A DNA stretch of 64,000 nucleotides from Carboxylicivirga linearis (GTDB lineage Bacteria; Bacteroidota; Bacteroidia; Bacteroidales; Marinilabiliaceae), in the NCBI RefSeq assembly GCF_018271995.1, contig NZ_JAGUCO010000001.1:124001-188000 (forward strand), in the 5' to 3' direction. How positions within the stretch are numbered: the stretch's first letter is position 1; every line of letters begins with the position of its first letter. The notes below the pieces were generated by a model. That model worked only from the letters and a program-made list of their open reading frames with translations, was not told the DNA's origin and made no database searches. Positions 44,265 to 52,213 of this stretch are shown here, piece after piece. Position numbers and translations under genes: made by a program.

Positions 44265-44481
44265 TTTTAATTACCGTTAAGGTTTTTATTATCATATTCG
44301 AAAATAATGAACTGTTATTGTTTCTTTTATTAGATGTGCTTTAATCTTTTAAACTGTATATTTATTGCACAAAATAATATGGTTATACCCCTTTGCTGTA
44401 GCTGGAAGAATTTTGGGTGGTAACATCAGCAATCTTTATAGAGCAGTAATCATTACCAGATATTAAAATAACAGTGCAACC

Positions 44482-45843
44482 ATGAAACAAATATTTATCC
44501 TCTTTGTCAGTTTTATGCTCTCTCAATCAGTTTTTGGACAGAATCTTCCATTATTAAAAATTAGTAGAGATAGTAGTTATATTGTGACAAAGGATGATAA
44601 ACCTTTTTTTTGGTTAGGAGGTACTGCCTGGGAATTAATTCACCGTCTCGATAGAGAAGAAGTTGACAGATATTTAACCGATAGAGCGAATAAAGGATTT
44701 ACCATAATACAAACTGTTATTCTTGCCGAACTTGATGGTTTGAATACCCCAAATGCTTATGGAGAAAAACCATTGTTGAATAATGACCCAAGTCAATTAA
44801 ATGAACAATACTTTGAGCATGTTGATTATGTCATAGAAAAAGCTAATGAACTTGGACTGTATATAGGACTTCTGCCTTCCTGGGGTGATAAGATAAATAA
44901 AAAATGGGGTGCAGGACCAGAAATCTTTAACGCTGAAAATGCAAAAAAATATGGACGTCTTTTAGCCAAAAGGTATCTTGACAATAACAATATAGTATGG
45001 ATACTTGGAGGAGACAGACCTATTGAGAACGCAAATCATCTCGAGATCATTCGTGCAATGGCAAAGGGAATTCGAGAGGTCGATAATAATCATTTGCTCA
45101 GTTTTCATCCTGTTGGTGCAAAAAAAGCTACCGATTATATCAATGATAAATGGCTTGATTTAGATATGTACCAAAGTGGGCACAGTAGAACCGCCAGAGA
45201 GTATTCTTATGTGTTAGATAGTAAGACATCGTTAACTAAACGCCCCATAATTAATGGTGAGGCGAGATATGAAAACATCCCGGATCGGTTTTGGGAAGAA
45301 AAGCCTTACGGTTGGCTGGATGATGCAGATGTTAGGGTTTCTGCCTACTGGAGCATTATAGCCGGAGCTGCCGGATATACATACGGGTGTAATGATATTT
45401 GGCAAATGTATGATGTTGACAAAATGCCAATAATAAATGCACGCACCGATTGGCAAGCTGCTCTTCATCTGCCCGGTTCTTTTCAAATGGCTTATATGAG
45501 ACAAATATTTGAGATACTTCCTTGGCAAAAAATGTGGCTAAATCAGAACCTGATATGGAATGATAACCCAGAGGATGAATCATATATTTTAAGTGCAATC
45601 AGTTCAGATAAACAAGTTGTTATAGCTTATACCCCAACAGGAAATCCGGTAAATATTGATTTGTCAGCAATAGATTCAAAGCGAATTGTTGCTTATTGGT
45701 TTAATCCGAGAAGTGGAAAAACAAAAAAAATAGGTGAATTTGAGACTATGACATCTCAAGAGTTTAAACCATGGTCAAGTGGCCGGGGAAGTGATTTTCT
45801 ATTGATATTGAGAGCAGAAAGTTATAAGATTGATCTTGACTGA
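44482..45843 (+). CDS. GH140-like (DUF4038) glycosidase, apiosidase family
   Basis: 453 residues with signal peptide (MKQIFILFVSFMLSQSVFGQ). A DUF4038 TIM barrel opens with FFWLGGTAWELIHRLDREEVDRYL. The catalytic acid/base region is IVWILGGDRP (Asp178) and the nucleophile region RPIINGEARYE (Glu260), which correspond to the two residues known in GH140 apiosidase. The C-terminal DUF5060/5605-like beta domain ends SGRGSDFLLIL. GH140 removes apiose-linked side chains of rhamnogalacturonan II. Specificity toward apiose is by family only. Confidence 0.85.
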   Translation: MKQIFILFVSFMLSQSVFGQNLPLLKISRDSSYIVTKDDKPFFWLGGTAWELIHRLDREEVDRYLTDRANKGFTIIQTVILAELDGLNTPNAYGEKPLLNNDPSQLNEQYFEHVDYVIEKANELGLYIGLLPSWGDKINKKWGAGPEIFNAENAKKYGRLLAKRYLDNNNIVWILGGDRPIENANHLEIIRAMAKGIREVDNNHLLSFHPVGAKKATDYINDKWLDLDMYQSGHSRTAREYSYVLDSKTSLTKRPIINGEARYENIPDRFWEEKPYGWLDDADVRVSAYWSIIAGAAGYTYGCNDIWQMYDVDKMPIINARTDWQAALHLPGSFQMAYMRQIFEILPWQKMWLNQNLIWNDNPEDESYILSAISSDKQVVIAYTPTGNPVNIDLSAIDSKRIVAYWFNPRSGKTKKIGEFETMTSQEFKPWSSGRGSDFLLILRAESYKIDLD

Positions 45844-45914
45844 AAATACTAGTAAAAGGGGGATGAAAAGGGGTTTTTTACTCATCCATGAAAATTATAG
45901 TTGGATAAGAGAGT

Positions 45915-45940
45915 GAAAAAATCCCGACTCAGTCGGGATT
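45915..45940 (-). terminator. Terminator of the gpsA gene (minus strand), also between convergent genes
   Basis: Stem AATCCCGAC (45920-45928) with GTCGGGATT (45932-45940); on the minus strand TTTTTC follows. The hairpin overlaps the gpsA stop codon. Confidence 0.85.
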
Positions 45941-46949
45941 ATCTTAGATGTTCTGTTAGCAAATGAATTTCAATTGCCGGTGATATTTTTTCGTAAATAA
46001 TATTGTAAACCGCCTCAGTAATGGGCATGTTTACCTTGTATTTATCGTTAATTTCTTTAATGCTTTTAACGGCATAGTAACCCTCAGCAATCATCAGCAT
46101 TTCCATCTGTGCATATTTTACCGAGTAGCCTTTACCTACCATGGTACCAAACATACGGTTACGACTAAATTGTGAATAAGCTGTTACCAGCAAGTCACCC
46201 AGGTAAGCTGAGCTTTTAATATCACGAGTAATCGGATGCACTGTATCTACAAATCGTTTAATCTCCTGAATACCATTGGAGATCAGTACGGCCTGAAAAT
46301 TATCACCATAACCTAAACCATGACAGATACCGGATGCTACCGCCATAATGTTTTTTAAAACAGCTGCGTATTCTGTACCATAAATATCATCGGTTACCGA
46401 TGTCATTATATAGGAGCAATCAAGGATGGATGCAAATTTACGTGCCAGCTTAATATTCTGGCAGGCAATGGTCAGATATGATAATCGCTCCAAAGCTACT
46501 TCTTCAGCATGACAAGGTCCACTGATAACGCCAATTGACTCGGTTGGTAAATCGTAGAATTTATGAAGGTACTGCCCAATAATAAGGTTCTCTTCAGGTA
46601 CCAGACCTTTGATAGCTGATACAATAAATTTATCTTTCAGAGGTTCAGTCAGATCAGAAAGCGCTGATTTAATAAAAGCTGATGGCACAGCTAATATAAT
46701 AATATCAGACCTTTTAACTATTTCATTGATGTCATCAGAGAAAAAGATATTCTCGGTTTCAAACATCACACTCGAAAGGTAATTAGGATTGTGTTTTTTC
46801 TTTTTAAATTCGGTTATGTGAATAGGGTTGCGGAAGTACCAGTTGATAGTTGGAACGTTGTTCAACAGCATTTTTGCTATCGCTGTAGCCCAGCTGCCGC
46901 TGCCAATAATCCCAACCGTTGATGTTTCATCCATATGCATTTGGTTCAT
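45939..46949 (-). CDS. gpsA: Glycerol-3-phosphate dehydrogenase [NAD(P)+]
   Basis: 336 residues; the start may be ATG 46949 or 46934 (MDETSTVGIIG). The Rossmann motif is VGIIGSGSWATAIAKML. Substrate-binding and catalytic blocks are SAIKGL, VISGPCHAEEVA, EYAAVLKNIMAVASGICHGLGYGDNFQAVLISNG (catalytic Lys in AAVLKN) and SAYLGDLLVTAYSQFSRNR. It makes sn-glycerol-3-phosphate for phospholipid synthesis. It lies 69 bases after lysS with a terminator hairpin between, so read-through is partial at best. Confidence 0.96.
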   Translation of the reverse strand: MNQMHMDETSTVGIIGSGSWATAIAKMLLNNVPTINWYFRNPIHITEFKKKKHNPNYLSSVMFETENIFFSDDINEIVKRSDIIILAVPSAFIKSALSDLTEPLKDKFIVSAIKGLVPEENLIIGQYLHKFYDLPTESIGVISGPCHAEEVALERLSYLTIACQNIKLARKFASILDCSYIMTSVTDDIYGTEYAAVLKNIMAVASGICHGLGYGDNFQAVLISNGIQEIKRFVDTVHPITRDIKSSAYLGDLLVTAYSQFSRNRMFGTMVGKGYSVKYAQMEMLMIAEGYYAVKSIKEINDKYKVNMPITEAVYNIIYEKISPAIEIHLLTEHLR

Positions 46950-46962
46950 TTTAAACCATTAA

Positions 46963-47002
46963 AATAAAACAAAAAAAGGCAAAATGCCTCTTTTGTTTTA
47001 TT
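46963..47002 (-). terminator. Hairpin between lysS and gpsA
   Basis: Long stem AATAAAACAAAA..AGGCA pairing with TGCCT.TTTTGTTTTATT across a short AAA loop; AT-rich outer stem, GC inner stem. Placed right after the lysS stop. Confidence 0.65.
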
Positions 47003-47018
47003 AAATATCTCTTAAAGT

Positions 47019-48740
47019 TTATGCTAACCAGGCTTTCACATCGTCTTGCGACGGATTAGTTAACCCTAATTTATGTTTTTTATTTAATCCACAGATGTCC
47101 TGAAATAACTTTCCTGGTTTTACTTCTTTTAAAGCATCTACCTTATTAAAACCGGCTTTTCGGATTACAGAAACCCATTCTTCAGGAATACCTAAAGCGG
47201 TGAATTTATCATCTCCGTCAACCTGAGGTTTCTTTTCAGGGCGCATTTGTGGGAAGAACAATACATCCTGGATTGATTCCTGACCAGTCATAAACATAGT
47301 TAAACGGTCGATACCAATACCCATACCTGAAGTAGGAGGCATACCATATTCCAAAGCACGTACAAAGTCATGATCGATAAACATAGCCTCGTCATCTCCT
47401 TTTTCTGATAAACGTAATTGCTCCTGGAAACGCTCCAGCTGGTCGATAGGATCGTTTAGCTCTGTGTAGGCATTACAAAGCTCTTTACCGTTCACCATCA
47501 ATTCAAAACGTTCTGTTAATTCAGGATTGTCGCGGTGCTTTTTACACAATGGCGACATCTCAACCGGATAATCAGTAATAAAGGTTGGTTGAATCATGTG
47601 GCCTTCACATTTTTCACCAAATATCTCGTCAATCAACTTTCCTTTACCAAAGGTTTCGTCAATTTCAATTTCAAAATCAGCACAAACAGTACGAAGTTGC
47701 TCTTCATTCATGCCTGTAATATCAACGCCAGTATGTTCTTTAATGGCATCAGTCATACTTAATCGACGATAAGGAGCTTTAAAGTCAATCTCTTTATCAC
47801 CAATTTTAACCTTGGTGGTACCGTGCAATGCCATGGCTACTTTTTCCAACATGGTTTCGGTAAATTCCATCATCCAGTTGTAATCTTTATAAGCCACGTA
47901 AATTTCCATTACCGTAAACTCTGGGTTGTGCGTACGGTCCATTCCTTCGTTACGGAAGTCTTTGGCAAACTCGTAAACACCATCAAACCCACCAACAATC
48001 AATCTTTTCAAATAAAGCTCATTGGCAATACGCAAGTACAAAGGAATATCCAATGCATTGTGGTGCGTAGTAAACGGACGAGCCGAAGCTCCACCCGGAA
48101 TTGGCTGTAATATTGGAGTTTCAACCTCCAGGTATCCCATATCGTCAAACATCTGACGCATGGTTTTGATGATGGTAGCACGTTTTTTAAATACGTCTCT
48201 AACCGTTGGGTTTACCACCAAATCAACATAACGCTGACGGTAACGTTGCTCAGGATCGGTGAAGGCATCGTAGGTTTTACCATCTTTTTCTTTTACAATC
48301 GGAAGTGGCTTCAACGACTTACTTAAGATAGTTAGTTCCTTAACGTGAATGGTTGTTTCACCCATTTGAGTGTTAAAAACAAATCCTTTCACACCAATAA
48401 TATCACCTATATCTAATAGCTTTTTAAATACTGTGTTGTAAAGAGTTTTATCTTCATCCGGACAAAGATCATCGCGGTTCAGGTAAATCTGAATACGGCC
48501 TTCTGAATCCTGCAACTCAGCAAACGAGGCTTTACCCATTATACGACGGCTCATAATTCGACCTGTGATAGAAACCTCTTTCAGGTTTTCTTTCTCCGGA
48601 TCAAACTCCTGTTTTATTTCACTTGTAAAGTGAGTGGTTTTATACTCAGGGGCCGGATATGCGTTAATACCCAGCTTGTTTAGCTCCTCTAGGCTATTGC
48701 GTCTGATAATTTCCTGTTCGCTCAGTTCCAACGTACTCAT
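47019..48740 (-). CDS. lysS: Lysyl-tRNA synthetase, class II
   Basis: 573 residues. N-terminal OB-fold anticodon-binding domain ([32 protein letters not shown]), then the class II catalytic core: motif 1 near [25 protein letters not shown], motif 2 [23 protein letters not shown], motif 3 [14 protein letters not shown]. About 70 extra residues after motif 3 ([31 protein letters not shown]...) are typical of Bacteroidota LysS. Charges tRNA-Lys. Confidence 0.98.
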   Translation of the reverse strand: MSTLELSEQEIIRRNSLEELNKLGINAYPAPEYKTTHFTSEIKQEFDPEKENLKEVSITGRIMSRRIMGKASFAELQDSEGRIQIYLNRDDLCPDEDKTLYNTVFKKLLDIGDIIGVKGFVFNTQMGETTIHVKELTILSKSLKPLPIVKEKDGKTYDAFTDPEQRYRQRYVDLVVNPTVRDVFKKRATIIKTMRQMFDDMGYLEVETPILQPIPGGASARPFTTHHNALDIPLYLRIANELYLKRLIVGGFDGVYEFAKDFRNEGMDRTHNPEFTVMEIYVAYKDYNWMMEFTETMLEKVAMALHGTTKVKIGDKEIDFKAPYRRLSMTDAIKEHTGVDITGMNEEQLRTVCADFEIEIDETFGKGKLIDEIFGEKCEGHMIQPTFITDYPVEMSPLCKKHRDNPELTERFELMVNGKELCNAYTELNDPIDQLERFQEQLRLSEKGDDEAMFIDHDFVRALEYGMPPTSGMGIGIDRLTMFMTGQESIQDVLFFPQMRPEKKPQVDGDDKFTALGIPEEWVSVIRKAGFNKVDALKEVKPGKLFQDICGLNKKHKLGLTNPSQDDVKAWLA

Positions 48741-48833
48741 TCTGCTTATGAATTTATCTGAATTACATAGTTTGCAACGTTCATTGTTGCTGTCTTTTTC
48801 GACTTAAATTAACATGAAGTCAAAAAATCCTTG

Positions 48834-48841
48834 CAAAGATA
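48834..48841 (-). promoter_or_regulatory. -7 promoter box TATCTTTG for lysS
   Basis: Exact TAnnTTTG on the minus strand, giving a leader of about 87 bases before ATG 48740. Confidence 0.6.
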
Positions 48842-48935
48842 ATGTATTTAGTTGAATTTGGCAGTTGAAAGTTTCACACAGTAAGAAGTGTGATAATTTT
48901 AATGTATTCTTGCAATAAAATAACGTGTTAGTTCA

Positions 48936-49556
48936 ATGAATTTACGAAGGTTTGATGGTATTGAGGTTTTCCTTTTTGATTTGGGAGGAGTGATTATAGA
49001 TATTGATGTTCAGCGTTCTGTTGAAGGCTTTGCGGATTTGGGATTCAAGGGCATTGAGAATGAAATATCCAAGAGTCATCAACTTGGTTTGTTTAAAGCC
49101 TTTGAAAGGGGAGAGATCGATAATTCGGAATTTATTGCAACCCTAAAGAAAAAGGTTGAAGCTGATATATCTGAAGAGCAGATAATAGATGCCTGGCAAA
49201 TGATGTTAGGTGATTTTCCTGTTGAGCGGATTCGTATTCTGGAAGAATTACATCAGCATTATTCCACTTACATTTTAAGTAACACCAATGGAATTCATTT
49301 AGATAAGTTTAGTAAAATGGCAAAGGGGTATAATCATATCGAGGATCTTTTTACCGATGCTTATTACTCTTTTCAGTTAGGTTGCAGTAAACCCGAAAAA
49401 TGTGCGTTTGAAAAGGTGATTAATGATGCTGGCATTCAACCTGAAACAACGTTGTTTTTAGACGATTCGGAAATGAACCTGAAGGCAGCCGAGAGCTTAG
49501 GGTTTAAAACGCAATTGGTAACCAAAGAACATTCTTTAGTAGAAATATTTAAATAA
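48936..49556 (+). CDS. HAD-superfamily phosphatase (HAD-IA, YihX-like)
   Basis: 206 residues. HAD motifs are in order: I, FLFDLGGVIIDID (nucleophile Asp15; the usual general acid Asp at +2 is Gly, as in YihX-type enzymes); II, YILSNTN; III, SKPEKCAFEKV; IV, LFLDDSEMNLKAAESLG. The alpha-helical cap follows motif I. The substrate is a phosphomonoester, possibly a sugar phosphate or FMN. Terminator follows immediately. Confidence 0.92.
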   Translation: MNLRRFDGIEVFLFDLGGVIIDIDVQRSVEGFADLGFKGIENEISKSHQLGLFKAFERGEIDNSEFIATLKKKVEADISEEQIIDAWQMMLGDFPVERIRILEELHQHYSTYILSNTNGIHLDKFSKMAKGYNHIEDLFTDAYYSFQLGCSKPEKCAFEKVINDAGIQPETTLFLDDSEMNLKAAESLGFKTQLVTKEHSLVEIFK

Positions 49557-49581
49557 AAAAGGAGGCTCGAGGCCTCCTTTT
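49557..49581. terminator. Bidirectional terminator between HAD and SPOR genes
   Basis: Perfect 10-bp stem AAAAGGAGGC (49557-49566) with GCCTCCTTTT (49572-49581), loop TCGAG. A/T-rich ends make it useful in both directions. Confidence 0.9.
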
Positions 49582-49600
49582 CCTATTTATCAATCTAGTT

Positions 49601-50038
49601 TTATCTTTTTACTAATAACCAAACATTATCACGCCCTTCAGAATTTCTGGCGTTTCTAAGTTCAGCATAAGCTTCTGTTCTGTCGTAGAACGATTTGTAA
49701 GAAACCTTGAAAAATTCATTGTTAGGTCCTCTTCTGCGCTCAATAATATTTGAATTATACCCTTGTTCTTCCAAACGCAATTTAAAAATTTCAGCATTTT
49801 CCCTGCTTTGAAAACTTCCTGCAATCAAAAAGTACTTGTCCTCGGGCTTTGGAGGCTCGGGTATTGCAATCTTCTCTTCCGCAACTTTATTCAATGTGTC
49901 AGGTGTCATGGTATCCTTTACAGGTTTTTCAACCACTTTTGTCTGAGGTTTTTGCGTCTGCTTTTGAGGCTTTTCTTTACAAGCGCCCATTGAGGTAATG
50001 ATACCTAAAATAAACAAGGCGTAAACTATATTTTTCAT
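49601..50038 (-). CDS. SPOR-domain lipoprotein
   Basis: 145 residues. Lipobox IITSMGAC (Cys20), then a Lys/Gln/Pro-rich linker (residues 21-65) and a C-terminal SPOR domain (YFLIAGSFQSRENAEIFKLRLEEQGYNSNII, ...FFKVSYKSFYDRTEAYAELRNAR). SPOR domains bind denuded peptidoglycan at division septa. Likely periplasmic, anchored to inner or outer membrane. Confidence 0.92.
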   Translation of the reverse strand: MKNIVYALFILGIITSMGACKEKPQKQTQKPQTKVVEKPVKDTMTPDTLNKVAEEKIAIPEPPKPEDKYFLIAGSFQSRENAEIFKLRLEEQGYNSNIIERRRGPNNEFFKVSYKSFYDRTEAYAELRNARNSEGRDNVWLLVKR

Positions 50039-50173
50039 AAACGACAGTTTGTTTTCACTTTAACTGGTTAGCTACAATCATAACTTATTCTTGATAAAAG
50101 TAATAATTATGATGTGCATGACCAATTTATTCTAATCGAAAGTTAGAAGAATTGTCATTTAGAAGAAGTTTGC

Positions 50174-50875
50174 TTAATCAACAAACTTATATCCCACACC
50201 TTTGATAGTTCGGATATGGTCCTGACCTATTTTTTCGCGTAACTTCCTGATATGTACGTCTATTGTTCTGTCGCCAACAATAATGTTATCGCCCCATACA
50301 GAGGTGTAAATTTCGTCGCGGGTGAACACTTTTTCGGGCTTTGATACCAGTAAAAGAAGTAATTCAAATTCTTTTTTAGGCAGTACCATCTCTTCTCCCG
50401 AATTGATTACGATGTAACGTTCTCGATCAATGGTTAAATCACCAATACTAATGGTTTCAGAAGATTTCTCTGTTGGTTTATCATCAGCAGCAGGATGATA
50501 TCTTTTTAAGAGTGCCTTAACCCTTGAAATAAGTACTTTGGGTTTGATAGGCTTGGTGATGTAATCGTCGGCCCCCGCATCAAAACCGGCTATTTGTGAA
50601 TAGTCTTCACCACGGGCTGTTAAAAAAGCCACAATAGAGTGTTTCAATGTGGGTATTCTTTTTATTTCTTCACATGTCTCAATGCCGTCCATTTCTGGCA
50701 TCATCACGTCCAGAATAATTAACTCAGGTAATTCGGCTTGCGCCACTTTTAAAGCTTCTTCACCGTTATTAGCAGTAAATACATTGAATCCTTCTTTTCT
50801 AAGGTTATAACCTATGAACTCGATAATATCAGGCTCATCATCAACCAATAATATTTTGTAATTTGATGTATCCAT
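50174..50875 (-). CDS. OmpR/PhoB-family response regulator
   Basis: 233 residues. Receiver domain with acidic pocket LVDDE (Asp12-Asp13), phosphoacceptor Asp56 in LIILDVMMPEMDG, FLTARG and the KPIKPK lysine. Winged-helix C-terminus reads ISIGDLTIDRERYIVINSGEEMVLPKKEFELL with recognition helix VGDRTIDVHIRKLREKIG. The kinase gene lies 82 bases upstream on the same strand. A PhoB-like role in phosphate response is suggested by the divergent PiT transporter but not proved. Confidence 0.94.
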   Translation of the reverse strand: MDTSNYKILLVDDEPDIIEFIGYNLRKEGFNVFTANNGEEALKVAQAELPELIILDVMMPEMDGIETCEEIKRIPTLKHSIVAFLTARGEDYSQIAGFDAGADDYITKPIKPKVLISRVKALLKRYHPAADDKPTEKSSETISIGDLTIDRERYIVINSGEEMVLPKKEFELLLLLVSKPEKVFTRDEIYTSVWGDNIIVGDRTIDVHIRKLREKIGQDHIRTIKGVGYKFVD

Positions 50876-50957
50876 GTCTTAATTTTATTGTACTGCGAAA
50901 GTATCTATACCTATTAAAAAATCGTGTTTTTAATATTATTAATACGTAAAGTTAATA

Positions 50958-51995
50958 TTAAGGAGCTTTTTCCAAAGTGAAAGTAAAGGAAGTTCCTTTC
51001 CCTAACTTACTACTTACATTGATTCGCTGGTTGTGAGCTTCAATGATATGCTTAACAATAGCCAGGCCCAAACCGGTACCTCCCTGTTCGCGACTTCGGC
51101 TTTTATCGGCACGGAAGAAGCGTTCGAAAATACGGGGCAGATGCTCTTCAGCAATGCCGATACCATTATCTTTAATCTCCACTAAAACACGATTATCCAT
51201 ATCATAAAAATTAACGGTGGTTTGTCCGCCTTTTTTACCATAATTAATCGAGTTAACGATCAGGTTAATTACCACCTGAAACAATCGTTCTTTATCGGCA
51301 TTTACTTTTATTATATTCTCCAGTCCTTTGCCATATTTTAATTTGATGTTTTTCTCATTGGCTCTTATTTCCTGCATGTCAAATACATCATCAAACATGG
51401 CCTTTATGTTGAATGAAGCAATGTTGAGCTCCAATTCTCCGGCTTCTAATTTTGAAATTGCTTCCAGATCATCAACAATGCTAATCATACGGTTAATACT
51501 TTTCTCGGTGCGGTTGAGATAAAGCATGTTAATGTTAGGATCTTCTAAACCACCATCTAATAATGTAAGAATGTAACCTTGGATATTAAAGATGGGGGTC
51601 TTCAACTCGTGAGATACATTACCCAGAAATTCTTTACGGTATTTCTCCATTTGTTTTAACTCCAGAATCTCCTGGTTGCGGTTTTTCATCCAGTCTGCCA
51701 CTTCCTTATTGATATTTGAAAGGATATCTTTGTTATCTGAGTCTTCTTCCGAAATAACATCGTTTTGCTTAAACCCGTGAATAGATTTATAAATAGGTTT
51801 GATTCGAGAATAGATAAAGTTATTAACGAAATAACTAACCAAGGCAAATGATAAGGCAAAGAAAAGAGGGATGGAGATGGCTAATGAATAGAACAAATTC
51901 GGACTATAGTAATTTGCCAAAAAGAATATGGTAGCCAAAAATAGAAAACCCAACGATATAAATCCTGTAATTTTCTGGGGTTCCAACGATTTCAT
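50958..51995 (-). CDS. PhoR-like sensor histidine kinase
   Basis: 345 residues: two N-terminal TM (residues 10-30 and 35-60) with a very short periplasmic loop, no large input domain, then H-box EFLGNVSHELKTPIFNIQGY (His129), N-box NLIVNSINYGKKGG, G1 VEIKDNGIGI, F FERFFRADKSRSREQGGTGLGL. The short loop argues that it senses through a partner protein, as PhoR does with PhoU/Pst. It heads the operon from a TACCTTTG promoter. Confidence 0.94.
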   Translation of the reverse strand: MKSLEPQKITGFISLGFLFLATIFFLANYYSPNLFYSLAISIPLFFALSFALVSYFVNNFIYSRIKPIYKSIHGFKQNDVISEEDSDNKDILSNINKEVADWMKNRNQEILELKQMEKYRKEFLGNVSHELKTPIFNIQGYILTLLDGGLEDPNINMLYLNRTEKSINRMISIVDDLEAISKLEAGELELNIASFNIKAMFDDVFDMQEIRANEKNIKLKYGKGLENIIKVNADKERLFQVVINLIVNSINYGKKGGQTTVNFYDMDNRVLVEIKDNGIGIAEEHLPRIFERFFRADKSRSREQGGTGLGLAIVKHIIEAHNQRINVSSKLGKGTSFTFTLEKAP

Positions 51996-52013
51996 GTGTA
52001 ATTAATTTTAGAG

Positions 52014-52021
52014 CAAAGGTA
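52014..52021 (-). promoter_or_regulatory. -7 promoter box TACCTTTG for the histidine kinase-response regulator operon
   Basis: Exact TAnnTTTG on the minus strand 19 bases ahead of ATG 51995. Confidence 0.62.
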
Positions 52022-52030
52022 AATTAAAAA

Positions 52031-52062
52031 TGCCAAGTTCATTTATTAAGAAATACCAAGTT
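52031..52062 (+). promoter_or_regulatory. Direct repeat CCAAGTT (two copies, 23 bases apart) between phoR-like and PiT genes
   Basis: CCAAGTT at 52033-52039 and again at 52056-52062, i.e. about two helical turns apart. PhoB-type regulators bind direct repeats, so this is a weak candidate site; spacing differs from the 11-base period of the classical Pho box. Confidence 0.25.
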
Positions 52063-52213
52063 TTAGGTTAATCAAAAGTTAACAAAAGGGCTTTAGAAGT
52101 AATAATTCCGAAAAATCAGAAAGGTATTCACCAGATGGTAACAATATCTTAACATTTGGTTTTATCTTAGCTGTTATTATTGAATCTATCTTTACGCCGC
52201 AAAAAGTAGTAAA

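Noticed and set aside
41566-45940. Two hairpins with almost the same sequence (AATCCYGAC/GTCGGGATT) considered as a dispersed repeat
   Set aside because: Each has a T-tract at the end of a gene and a short common stem; ordinary terminators explain both.
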